64,000 nucleotides of DNA, from NCBI GenBank assembly GCA_031292625.1, contig JARLGU010000054.1:1-64000 (forward strand), given 5' to 3'. The position numbers and the translations under genes are program-made. This stretch comes from Capsulimonadaceae bacterium (GTDB lineage: Bacteria; Armatimonadota; Armatimonadia; Armatimonadales; Capsulimonadaceae). Each line of letters opens with the position of its first letter. The first letter of the stretch is position 1. The notes under the pieces were generated by a model. It ran no database searches. It was not told the DNA's origin and saw only the letters and a program-made list of their open reading frames with translations. Shown piece by piece: positions 35,990-44,182 of this stretch.

Positions 35990-36904
35990 CTAATAAATGC
36001 TCCACGTAATCGTTGCGCCGAGCTGCGTGCAGCCTGTATTCGCAGCCGTTGGCGGGGCGTTGAGGTTGCCGCAATCGCCCGCCGTCGAGTTGTTGCGACC
36101 GCCGGAAACCTGGCTTCCCATCAACCACTTCACGTGGCCGTCGGCCAAGAGGTAGTTTGCGCCGCCCGAGTGGACACCGGCTGGGCTGGAATAAAGCTGG
36201 GTCGCGATCGGCAGCATTGCGGATGGGTAGCCCGTCGCGTACTTGAGCGTAAATTTTGCCGCGCATCCCGTGCTTTCCGTGCCGCACGCCCAGCTTGTCG
36301 CCGTATTGCGCGGCATATAGGGATCGAAGTCGGCACCAGCGCCGCCTAAAGCATCCGGGGAATAGCCGCCGCCGCAGGTTGCTCCGGGACAGTACAAATC
36401 GCTGTTGCTATTGTTCGGATCGAGGTTGGAGACATCGTATCCGGCGCTGCCAATGACTTCCGCCATCATAACGGTTTTCGAGACGCTCGTATACTGCGAA
36501 AGCGGAAATGTCGCCCGGTTGGTCGTCCATCGGACAAACAGCGCGTTGGCCTGCCCCGTCGCGTTCTCGATATTGCGGTTGTAGGCGAACGAGCAACTCG
36601 CCCCAGGCGTCGGGTCGTCCGGGCAGACGTAAACCTTGGTGGACTTGAGATAGGGGTAGATCTGGCCTGCCCATCCGCTCACGGAGTCGGTGCGCGAAAT
36701 GCCGTTCGGCGGCTCCTCGTCGTAGTCCTGCGCATACTGCATCATTGCGACGCCCATCTGCTTGAAGTTGTTCGCACAGGCCGACTGGCGCGCCTTCTCG
36801 CGGGCGGTTGCGAAGACGGGGAAGAGAATCGCAGCCAATATAGCAATAATAGCGATAACAACGAGTAATTCTATAAGCGTGAAAGCTTTGCGCATCCTGG
36901 TCAT
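35990..36904 (-). CDS. pseudopilin-like secreted protein with H-X9-DG motif (DUF1559 type), paralogue 3
   Basis: A 304-residue protein with [25 protein letters not shown] after a six-residue basic leader, then [33 protein letters not shown]. The C-terminal [18 protein letters not shown] supplies H-X9-DG. It is closest in pattern to paralogue 2 (both contain VCPDD.TPGASCS.A.NR). GAGGAG lies about 9 nt before the ATG. It follows the LacI-type gene by 30 bp and is probably co-transcribed with it under LacI autocontrol. Confidence 0.9.
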   Translation of the reverse strand: MTRMRKAFTLIELLVVIAIIAILAAILFPVFATAREKARQSACANNFKQMGVAMMQYAQDYDEEPPNGISRTDSVSGWAGQIYPYLKSTKVYVCPDDPTPGASCSFAYNRNIENATGQANALFVRWTTNRATFPLSQYTSVSKTVMMAEVIGSAGYDVSNLDPNNSNSDLYCPGATCGGGYSPDALGGAGADFDPYMPRNTATSWACGTESTGCAAKFTLKYATGYPSAMLPIATQLYSSPAGVHSGGANYLLADGHVKWLMGSQVSGGRNNSTAGDCGNLNAPPTAANTGCTQLGATITWSIY

Positions 36905-36934
36905 GGTTGCAATCTCCTCATTTTGCCGCGCGAT

Positions 36935-37963
36935 CTAGGTCGTTCCGCCAATTCGTAGCGTCGTCGGAAGGACAATTTGTTGGGGCGGAATATCCGATCC
37001 CTCGACAAGACGTCGCACTAAATAGCGGACGGCGGTATCACACATTTGCTCGACTGGCGTTTCGATTGTCGTAAGCGGTTCCGCCAGAAAGAGACCCTCT
37101 TCGAGCCCATCGCATCCGGCAATGGCGACATCGGCCGGAACACTCAGCCCACAGCTTCGCAAGCCCTCCCGCATGCCCAGAGCGACAAGATCGTTGTAGC
37201 AGAAGACAGCGTCGGGGCGTTCGCCAGCCGGCATTCGTGCAATGGCCAGGGCCGTAGCAAAGCCATCCGCTCGCCGCCCACCCATTCCGCGTGAGATGGC
37301 GGGCGTCTTGGAAACCTCAAGGACCTGGATCCGCCGGGCGAGGCCGGCGTCGTCCATCGCTTCGAAATAGCCGATTGCCCTGTCGTCGCCATTCAGGATA
37401 TTCGGATCGCTATGAGGCACCGCGTACGTTATGCGCCGGTAGCCGCGATCCAAAAGATGCGTCGTAAGCGCCTTTGCGCCGGCTTGCCGGTCTAGCCCCA
37501 CGAAATCCGCGTCATCGTGGCGCGTGTACCCAAGATACACGAAGGGGAGATCCCGGCGGTCCAATAGATCGCCAGCCTTCGTATTGGCTTGCCCCCACAT
37601 GAGGACGCCATCGACTGGCCAGCCGTGAAATCGGCTGCGTTCCAGCGGACGCTGGCTAAAAACCGTCGAATCCGCGATGACCTGGTAGCCGGCCGCAGCC
37701 GCAAGTTCCTCCGCGATTTCCTGCATGTTCGCAAAATAGGGATTGTGAATGGCGCCGATGAGAATGCCGATGATCTTGGTTTCACGAGCCTGGAGGCTGC
37801 GAGCGAACCGGTTGGGTTGGTAGCCGAGGTCTGTTGCGGCCTGCCGGACACGTTCTCGCGTGCTCGGCGGAATTTGCCCGTTCGCCTTGTCGTTGAGGAC
37901 ACGCGACACCGTCGCCGCCGACACCCCGGCCTTCTCCGCAACGTTTTTGATTGAAATCTGCAT
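36935..37963 (-). CDS. LacI-family transcriptional regulator
   Basis: A 342-residue repressor with an N-terminal LacI helix-turn-helix (ISIKNVAEKAGVSAATVSRVLND) and hinge (LGYQPNRFARSLQ). The sugar-binding domain follows (IIGILIGAIHNPYFANM, AVFCYNDLVALGMREGL, VAIAGCDGLE). ATG 37963 places the HTH at its normal distance; a GTG at 37981 is possible. Its promoter carries two AAACGTTT-centred operators, so it very likely represses itself and pseudopilin 3. A candidate wider target is the GH50 gene transcribed towards it, but no operator was found there. The inducer is unknown. Confidence 0.94.
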   Translation of the reverse strand: MQISIKNVAEKAGVSAATVSRVLNDKANGQIPPSTRERVRQAATDLGYQPNRFARSLQARETKIIGILIGAIHNPYFANMQEIAEELAAAAGYQVIADSTVFSQRPLERSRFHGWPVDGVLMWGQANTKAGDLLDRRDLPFVYLGYTRHDDADFVGLDRQAGAKALTTHLLDRGYRRITYAVPHSDPNILNGDDRAIGYFEAMDDAGLARRIQVLEVSKTPAISRGMGGRRADGFATALAIARMPAGERPDAVFCYNDLVALGMREGLRSCGLSVPADVAIAGCDGLEEGLFLAEPLTTIETPVEQMCDTAVRYLVRRLVEGSDIPPQQIVLPTTLRIGGTT

Positions 37964-37980
37964 CGCCACAATCTGCTCCA

Positions 37981-37990
37981 CAAACGTTTA
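37981..37990 (-). promoter_or_regulatory. LacI operator O1 (proximal)
   Basis: CAAACGTTTA, read as TAAACGTTTG on the coding strand, has the CpG-centred symmetry typical of LacI-family operators. Its centre lies 32 bp from that of O2, about three helical turns, so the same protein could occupy both on one DNA face. Confidence 0.65.
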
Positions 37991-38007
37991 CGTGTTACAT
38001 CCTGACT

Positions 38008-38027
38008 TTACGCAAACGTTTACGTAA
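38008..38027 (-). promoter_or_regulatory. LacI operator O2 on the start site
   Basis: TTACGCAAACGTTTACGTAA is palindromic at 18 of 20 positions. It begins 4 bp downstream of the -10 box, so binding would block transcription start. Confidence 0.75.
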
Positions 38028-38031
38028 CCCT

Positions 38032-38060
38032 ATTTTAGCACAGGCGCAGGCGTGTGTCAA
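38032..38060 (-). promoter_or_regulatory. promoter of the lacI-type gene
   Basis: On the minus strand TTGACA (38060-38055), a 17-nt spacer and TAAAAT (38037-38032) form a near-consensus promoter directly followed by the two operators. Confidence 0.75.
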
Positions 38061-38197
38061 GGCGAAGTGGAAAAAGTGAGGAGGGCCGGATCTGTTCTTA
38101 CCGACGAGGCCAATACTTGGCAATCCATAGCGCCTCTGGCCAAAGCCTGACTATCCTTTGGCTCTCAGAAGCGCTATGCGCGCCCGTTCTTCGATGC

Positions 38198-40267
38198 CTA
38201 CCGCGTGCTCGGAGTTTGAGCATGCCATTGGTAGATCTGGGCATTTGCCGCGCGCGCCGCCGCGAAGAGCTCGGGGTACGGCGTATCCGTAATCGATACG
38301 AAGCCGATATTGAAATTTTCACCGTCTTCGGAGCGGCCAACCGTCGGCTCGTCGACATAATCGAACCAATGGCAACCGACGAAAGCCGGCTGAGCGAGCG
38401 CAGCTTGAACGTACGCCGCATAATGGCTGCCGCGATCTACCTGGTCTTTCACCGGACACATCCCTCCCGCGAACATGCCGCGGTCAAGGGCGCCAAAATG
38501 GAACTCTCCAATGATGAGCGGCTTGCCAACAGACTCCGCAAACAGATAATCGGAGAGCTTCTGGCCGTAAATGTTGAACGAGATCACGTCCACGTATTTT
38601 GCGGCGGCGCTGACAACCTCGGGGCCAAATCCCGCGAAACGGCACCCCAAGTAGAGGTGGTTTGGATCGCGGCGCCGGATTGCATCCGCGACAACGCTGA
38701 AGTACCGATCAGCATACGCCGTCAGAAACACCGAGAAGTCCGCACGTTCAGTAGCCGTAGCAAGCGGGCTTGGCGCCTGATAGGGCGCAAGGAGCTGATC
38801 CCAGTCCCGGAGAGCGGCCCCCCATGACGCGTTAAGTCTCTCGATCGTGCCGTACTTGGCCTTGAGAAGCGCGATAAATGCCTGTTTGGCTGGCGAGCGC
38901 GAATCCAGGGAGAGCGCGCCATATGCGATGCCGTAATGCTCCGGATCCTTGCTTCCGCCGCCCCATGGCAGTTCGTTGTCCACGAAATAGCCAAGGCACC
39001 ATGGATCGGCTTTGACAAGGGCTGCCTTTGCCCCGATACGCTTGTCAACCGTCTCGGCATACGTTGGATCAAACGGGTCGGGCATTACCTTGTTTCGGCC
39101 GCCGGATGGAATATGCGCATATGATCCCCCCAGCGTTATGGTGGCGACATATGCCAGTTTATCCTGTGCGCCAACCGAAGAATCCGACCAGTTCCCTATC
39201 GTGTTAAATCCCCAGGACGATAATCGCTTGATCGATATCTGACGAATAACGTCAACGTACTCGGAGCCGTACTTGCGCTGAAGGTTCAAGCCATAAAGAT
39301 TCAAGGTCTTGGGTTCGCCGCCGCAAAACTTGGAAAGCGGGTCATCATGCGTTGGCAACCAGGTGAACATCCTTTCGCGTTTGTTCACAATCGTGCTGCT
39401 GCCGAAGTTCACGCAATCAACGCCGACAGAGATAAACAGGTGTCCATCCGGGTCCACCAGCCACCATTTATTGTCGACCTTCTCTGTTCGAAAATAGCCT
39501 GTTGCATGCTCCAATGGTCCATTTTGCCACCCTCCCCATTTGTCGCGACCGGACGGGACAGGATGTGCGTCCAGATCCTCAGCCTCCGCCTTGCTCTGGA
39601 CCGCGAAATCGGAATCCGCGTGGATTTTCCCAGGCCAATCCGCCCGTGTATATTGTCCGTATTGGTCGACGATCCCGTCGAGGTTCAGCAAATCGGGTTT
39701 GCCGGCAAGCACGATTGATCTGAATATCAGAGTTGCTGGCTTCGTTGGCGAAGATCGAAAGATCTGGAAATCTTCGATATGCGAGGGCTCTACCCCAAGC
39801 CCCAGAGGCATCCCGTATTCCGCGTGCATAATGGAAGGCAGTCCCTTCATGCCGGCACTCGCGCGCGCTGTCCGGGACTGGAGGTTTATGTAGAACTGCT
39901 CTGTTTGCCCTGCGAGGACCTTGCTGCCCGCAGTCATATTGTGTGCGAGGCCGTTCTCGGCGTGATCGTCAACTCGGACGTAGAATTCGACATCCTCGCT
40001 TCCCGGATTTGTTAGCGTCAGTTGCAATACGCCGTATTGGCTCCAATCCCAGCCCAAAGCGGTCGGCGCCTTCCATAAAATATGCGGCCATGCATCCTTC
40101 TTGCCGAAATTGACTTTGAGGCCATCGGAAACCGGCGTCGAGACGGCGTCCACAAGCTGAGCCCTGTCGAGCGAAATTGGCTGGTCTGCGTGACAAGCAA
40201 TATTACAACCGGCGCTTACCGACAGTGCGGCGAATACAAGCGAAGCCTTTAGAAAGCGGTTCATCAT
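38198..40267 (-). CDS. secreted GH50 beta-agarase-like glycoside hydrolase
   Basis: A 689-residue protein with an N-terminal signal; SAGCNIAC could be an atypical lipobox. Residues about 30-200 form a carbohydrate-binding sandwich. The catalytic part contains WWLVDPDGHLFISVGVDCVN, FVDNELPWGGG (candidate acid/base Glu) and KPLIIGEFHFGALDRG (candidate nucleophile Glu), in the order known from GH50 agarases. Activity on agar-like or another galactan is inferred from the family only. GAGGA lies 4 nt before the ATG. Only 9 bp separate the start codon from family 1 copy C, so its promoter must lie inside or beyond the repeat. Confidence 0.75.
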   Translation of the reverse strand: MMNRFLKASLVFAALSVSAGCNIACHADQPISLDRAQLVDAVSTPVSDGLKVNFGKKDAWPHILWKAPTALGWDWSQYGVLQLTLTNPGSEDVEFYVRVDDHAENGLAHNMTAGSKVLAGQTEQFYINLQSRTARASAGMKGLPSIMHAEYGMPLGLGVEPSHIEDFQIFRSSPTKPATLIFRSIVLAGKPDLLNLDGIVDQYGQYTRADWPGKIHADSDFAVQSKAEAEDLDAHPVPSGRDKWGGWQNGPLEHATGYFRTEKVDNKWWLVDPDGHLFISVGVDCVNFGSSTIVNKRERMFTWLPTHDDPLSKFCGGEPKTLNLYGLNLQRKYGSEYVDVIRQISIKRLSSWGFNTIGNWSDSSVGAQDKLAYVATITLGGSYAHIPSGGRNKVMPDPFDPTYAETVDKRIGAKAALVKADPWCLGYFVDNELPWGGGSKDPEHYGIAYGALSLDSRSPAKQAFIALLKAKYGTIERLNASWGAALRDWDQLLAPYQAPSPLATATERADFSVFLTAYADRYFSVVADAIRRRDPNHLYLGCRFAGFGPEVVSAAAKYVDVISFNIYGQKLSDYLFAESVGKPLIIGEFHFGALDRGMFAGGMCPVKDQVDRGSHYAAYVQAALAQPAFVGCHWFDYVDEPTVGRSEDGENFNIGFVSITDTPYPELFAAARAANAQIYQWHAQTPSTR

Positions 40268-40276
40268 CTATTCCTC

Positions 40277-40813
40277 AGAGTCTGTGTAATCAACTGGCGT
40301 ATTGCGAGAAAGATTCAGGACGGCTCGTGCCGCCGGGGCATTTTTTTGCCCGCGCCTCGTTCACTGCGGTGATTTACGATGCTTCGTCAACACGCGTACG
40401 GCGTTTTACCGCCATCGTCCGCCGGTCACGGACCGGTCTTGCCCGCGCCTCGTTCACGGCGGTGGATGACGAAGGCACGTCAACACGCGTACAGCCTTTT
40501 GCCGCCATCGTCCGCCGGTCACGGACCGGTCTCTCTCGCGCCTCGTTCACGGCGGTGATTTCCGTTGCCTCGTCAACACGCGTACGGCGTTTTGCCGCCA
40601 TCGTCCGCCGGTCACGGACCGGTCTCTCGCGCGCCTCGTTCACTGCCGTGATTTACGATGCCTCGTCAACACGCGCACGGCCCTTTGCCGCCATCGTTCG
40701 ATCCCAGCGCACATCGTGAGCCGTGAAAGCGCTGTGACGGCCCTTTTTCAAAAACGGCCACGGCGGCCGGGGAGCCGTCTTACAAGACCTTTCGATTCTT
40801 TACACACGCTCTG
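40277..40813 (+). repeat. family 1 dispersed element, copy C (four modules, longest)
   Basis: The opening arm CAGAGTCTGTGTAA (40277-40290) and closing arm TTACACACGCTCTG (40800-40813) are inverted repeats matching at 12 of 14 positions. Four modules begin at 40351, 40444, 40537 and 40630, a period of exactly 93 bp. Each has CGCGCCTCGTTCAC, CGTCAACACGCG, CGCCATCGT and, between modules, a perfect hairpin CCGGTC-ACG-GACCGG. The 3' block (40741-40799) contains CCCTTTTTCAAAAACGG, GGCGGCCGGGGAGCCG and GTCT-TACA-AGAC. No transposase is encoded. Frames stay open because 93 is a multiple of three. Confidence 0.88.
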
Positions 40814-41169
40814 AGATATAACTGCGATTTCGCTTGCGGAAAATTTGCAGCGACGAACGCGAATACCTTCCAATCGAGAACTAAATCGGGCTAAACGTCG
40901 CCGCAATCGGCGTTACGCCGTCGGTTAGCTTTCCGGCGGTTCTTTGCCCCTCATAGCAAAAAAAACGTCATTGCTGTCGCCGTGAAGCTGCTCGGGAGGC
41001 CGCCAATTGTATACGGATATCTCGCACTATTGGCCGAAGTGTGATAGAAGGGGGACGTTTTCGTTGTAAACATAGGACTCTGGCACGTCCCGGGATGGAA
41101 TGTGACATTCTCATTTTGGAAGGACAGAAGGCACATGAAAACTATTCATAGGCCGAGTGGATCGAGCCG
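40814..41169. other. intergenic region without recognised gene
   Basis: Between family 1 copy C and the end of the glycosyltransferase gene. The 61-codon minus-strand frame at 40951-41136 has no recognisable features. A 26-codon plus-strand frame at 41135-41215 has GGAAGGACAG upstream but overlaps the glycosyltransferase 3' end and is not called. Confidence 0.4.
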
Positions 41170-42306
41170 TCAGGCCCTGGGAGGCCCGAAGGCGGCGCGC
41201 AGCAATTTTGCGTAGACCTCTTCCAGCTCGCGCGTCCGCCTGTCGATATCTCCGTTGGCGCGGGCGTACTCACGGCCCTGGGTCGCCAGCGACGCGAGAA
41301 GCGGGCGATCGCCCTGCAGACGCTTGATCGCGGCAGCGAGGGCGGCAGCGTTTTCGGGCGGTACGAGCAGGCCCGTTTCCTCGTGCCGGATCATGCCAGG
41401 AAGGCCGCCGGTGTTCGATGCGATTACCGCGCGTCCCGATGCCAGAGATTCCAGCGCGACGATCCCCTGACCCTCGCTGCGGGAGGGCACGGCGATCACA
41501 TCGGATGCCGCCAGAAGCGGGAGGATGCTCTCGCAGCGGCCCAGAAGTCGCATGTTCGGCGGGGCAATTGCTTCGATCCGAGCGCGTTCGCCGCCGTCGC
41601 CTTCCACGATAAATTGCACATCCGGCAGGGCCCGCGCGGCCTCGGCAAGAATATCGACGCCTTTTTCCGGCGCCAGACGCGCGATGCAACCGACGACAAA
41701 CTGTTCGGCGGCGATTCCTAGCTCTTTGCGCGATGCGTCCCGGTCTAGATCATCGAAGCGGTCGAGTTGTACGCCATTGGGAATAACAACGACTTTTGGA
41801 GAATCGATTCGCTGGGCGATCGCGTCCGAAACGCAGATGATCCTGTCCGCCCGCCGGTGCAAGAAGCGCATCACGGTCGTTCCGATGGGGCCATCGGGCG
41901 GCATGTTGTGGAGCGTTACAACGAAGAGAAAGCGCCCGGTTAGGTGCGCGAGCGAAGCAACCCAAGCGGCGCGAATGCCGTGGGCGTGCACAAGCGGCGG
42001 CGCGATTTGGGCCGCGCTTTTGATGCAGCTTCGCAGTCGCAGCGCCGCGATAAGGTCGCGCGGAGAAAGCTTTGCCGCAACCGGACAGACCGCGCCCCGG
42101 TAAGGGGGAAGGCCGTGCGGGAGATCTGCCGTAAATTCGGCAGGTGCGCAGATCCAGGGTTCATAGGCGCGGCGGTCGAGACGCCTGAGCAACTCGATGA
42201 TGTGGGCTCTTAGTCCGCCGGTCGCCGGTCGCGCAACGAGAAGGATCCGCGCAGGCGTTCGAGGATCGTCCGCATTCCATATTGGGGGAGCCGGCGTTCG
42301 TCTCAA
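41170..42306 (-). CDS. GT4-type (GT-B) glycosyltransferase
   Basis: A 378-residue retaining glycosyltransferase transferring a sugar from a nucleotide donor to an unknown envelope acceptor. ILLVARPATGGLRAHI is the N-terminal glycine-rich loop. VIPNGVQLDRF and VGCIARLAPEKGVDIL mark the linker and donor domain, and the E-x7-E motif is SEGQGIVALES. It starts at TTG 42306, with GGAGCG upstream, 22 bp after the LCP gene. Pairing with an LCP transferase suggests synthesis and attachment of a cell-surface glycan. Confidence 0.9.
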   Translation of the reverse strand: MRRTPAPPIWNADDPRTPARILLVARPATGGLRAHIIELLRRLDRRAYEPWICAPAEFTADLPHGLPPYRGAVCPVAAKLSPRDLIAALRLRSCIKSAAQIAPPLVHAHGIRAAWVASLAHLTGRFLFVVTLHNMPPDGPIGTTVMRFLHRRADRIICVSDAIAQRIDSPKVVVIPNGVQLDRFDDLDRDASRKELGIAAEQFVVGCIARLAPEKGVDILAEAARALPDVQFIVEGDGGERARIEAIAPPNMRLLGRCESILPLLAASDVIAVPSRSEGQGIVALESLASGRAVIASNTGGLPGMIRHEETGLLVPPENAAALAAAIKRLQGDRPLLASLATQGREYARANGDIDRRTRELEEVYAKLLRAAFGPPRA

Positions 42307-42328
42307 TCCCGTTCGCTCCGCGTCATCG

Positions 42329-43402
42329 TCAAGGCGTCACCGCGCCGCGACCCGTGCGGGCGCTTGCGATGCGCGTTGCGAGCGCTCCGCCGTGCCGACA
42401 ATGGCGCTCTAGGCGCGCAGGCGGTTCAACGCCGAACCAGCTTTGAATGAGCGGCGCCGCATCCTGCCAGTTCGTATAGACGTAGTAGGGGCCTTCCTGA
42501 TTCGGCATCGTCTGCATTTCCACGCGCTCGCGCGGCGCGGATCGCACGAACTTCGCGAGGGCGATCTTCTGATCGGTGGTCAAGTCGCTAACGACATGCT
42601 TGTCGACGGTGTTCAAAATGGACGGCAGCACGACGAGCGTGGAGGGTTCGACCATTTTTAGCTTGATCGCGGCGACGAGAGCTTGCTGGCGGTGGGTCCG
42701 GATGATGTCGGTATCCGCATGCCGGAAGCGCACAAAGCCAATCGCATCCGATCCGGCGAGGTGCTGGTAACCTGGCAGAAGGTGAATATGGAGATGCCCC
42801 CAGTTGTCGTCGTAATCCATCTTGCGGTCGACGGTGACGTCGACGCCATGCATCAGGTCGATCGCCTTTTCAAATCCTTGAAAGTCAATGGCGATATAGT
42901 GATCGACCGGGATCCCGAAGTTGCTGGTGATCGTTTCCGCAGCCAGTTTCGGGCCGCCGATCGCGTGCGCCGTGTTTATCTTGTGCACGCCGTGTCCTGG
43001 AATGTGTGCATGCGTGTCGCGCGGAATCGAGAGGAGACGGACGGTGTTGTTCTCGAAATCCAGGCGGCCCACCATAAGCATATCGGAGCGCGCATGGGTC
43101 TTGATGACCTGGTCCTGGTTGTTGTAGTCGTAGTCCCGGCCGACGATCATGATGTTCATCGTGCGGACCCCGGGAAACTGATTGGCGACCGTCGGGTTGT
43201 GCATCAGCGCGCGAAGAATAGGGGTCTTGGCGACCAAGTAGGACGCGAACGCCGCCACGCAAAACACGCCGATCGCCGCGATCACGGCAACGATGCGCGG
43301 GATGCCGGAACGGGGACGTTTGACAGGCTTACGCGGGGCCGAACGCTGAGCGGACCTGGTATCCGCGACAGGTCGCACTGGCTGACGGGGCGGCACGCCC
43401 AT
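42329..43402 (-). CDS. LytR-CpsA-Psr (LCP) family protein
   Basis: A 357-residue protein with a cytoplasmic Arg/Pro-rich N-terminus, one membrane helix (RIVAVIAAIGVFCVAAFASYLVA, about residues 35-57) and an extracytoplasmic LCP domain. Motifs are MNIMIVGRDY, ARSDMLMVGRLD, VRLLSIPRDTHAHIPG, HKINTAHAIGG and FVRFRHADTDIIRTHRQQ, including the Arg/Asp residues that bind polyprenyl pyrophosphate. LCP enzymes attach polymers to the cell wall. ATG 43402 with GGAGG 9 nt upstream is preferred over a GTG at 43459. Confidence 0.93.
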   Translation of the reverse strand: MGVPPRQPVRPVADTRSAQRSAPRKPVKRPRSGIPRIVAVIAAIGVFCVAAFASYLVAKTPILRALMHNPTVANQFPGVRTMNIMIVGRDYDYNNQDQVIKTHARSDMLMVGRLDFENNTVRLLSIPRDTHAHIPGHGVHKINTAHAIGGPKLAAETITSNFGIPVDHYIAIDFQGFEKAIDLMHGVDVTVDRKMDYDDNWGHLHIHLLPGYQHLAGSDAIGFVRFRHADTDIIRTHRQQALVAAIKLKMVEPSTLVVLPSILNTVDKHVVSDLTTDQKIALAKFVRSAPRERVEMQTMPNQEGPYYVYTNWQDAAPLIQSWFGVEPPARLERHCRHGGALATRIASARTGRGAVTP

Positions 43403-43562
43403 TGTTGGAAATCCTCCACGGCAAACTGAAAAATCGGGGAAATCAAGCCGCTCGCGCACGGACGATAGGTGAAATGTGCTGAACGGCCAAGCTTCTTCAT
43501 CGGAGTATACACTGCCGCCTATCTGGTCGTCAAGGATGGAGCGTCATATGGACGACTAATAT

Positions 43563-43665
43563 AATGGCGACCTTCGCTTGCGGCTTGCCAACAGGCTGAG
43601 TGTTAAGCGGCCAAAGAAATAAGGCCAGTCCGGCCACAGGGGGCGCCTTAATCCTCATCTTCTCT
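43563..43665 (+). repeat. family 2 dispersed repeat, partial copy iii
   Basis: This copy keeps CGCTTGCGGCTTGCC, ACAGGCTGAG, the GGCC-AGTCC-GGCC hairpin and the ending TTAATCCTCATCTTCTCTT. It abuts family 1 copy D, repeating the arrangement at 150-245, so the two families may be one composite unit at these sites. Confidence 0.7.
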
Positions 43666-44012
43666 TAGTGTGTAAGAAGTTGGCGTATTGCGAGAAAGAT
43701 TCAGGACGGCTCGTGCCGCCGGGGCACTTTTTTGCCCGCGCCTCGTTCATGGCGGTGATTTACGATGCTTCGTCAACCCGCGTACGGCCTTTTGCCGCCA
43801 TCGTCCGCCGGTCACGGACCGGTCTCGCCCGCGCCTCGTTCATGGCGGTGATTTACGATGCCTCGTCAACACGCGCACGGTCCTTTGCAGTCAGCGTCCG
43901 ATCCCAGCGCACATCGTGAAGCAGGAGGATCGCCATGCCGTCCATTTTTCAAAAACGGCCTCGGCGGCCGGGGAGCCGTCCTGCAAAACCTTTCGATCTT
44001 TTACACACGCTC
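43666..44012 (+). repeat. family 1 dispersed element, copy D (two modules)
   Basis: Opening arm TAGTGTGTAA and closing arm TTACACACGCTC (44001-44012) flank two modules starting at 43737 and 43830 (93-bp period). The 3' block is conserved with minor changes (TTTTTCAAAAACGGCC, CGGCGGCCGGGGAGCCG). It lies in the divergent region between the LCP gene and nadA. Confidence 0.85.
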
Positions 44013-44095
44013 TTACAAAGCGACTCCTAATAATATCGGCGCCAATCGACTACTGGCGCGCCTCGAAATTTTCCACGGAACACTGAAATCGCCGA

Positions 44096-44125
44096 TTGAC
44101 AACATCTCGGACGAAAGGGTAACAT
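44096..44125 (+). promoter_or_regulatory. nadA promoter candidate
   Basis: TTGACA (44096-44101) and TAACAT (44120-44125) with an 18-nt spacer lie about 57 nt before nadA. No NadR or NrtR-type operator was recognised. Confidence 0.5.
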
Positions 44126-44182
44126 CTCTCCTCATTTGGGCGGGTTACTCCATCGCCGCCCTCAATCAACAAGGAGAGACAC

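Noticed and set aside
40177-40719. Periodic 31-residue-repeat proteins in the family 1 elements
   Set aside because: Both strands are open, codon changes are not biased to silent positions and the sequence is a dispersed intergenic repeat. I list it as a repeat and keep the frame only as a question.
40351-40722. CRISPR array in the tandem repeats
   Set aside because: Units are 93 bp, contiguous and similar throughout, with no short repeat/unique spacer alternation and no cas genes.
40951-41215. Small ORFs (61 codons on minus, 26 codons at 41135 on plus)
   Set aside because: No recognisable features; the plus ORF overlaps the glycosyltransferase end and has only a ribosome-binding-like sequence in its favour.
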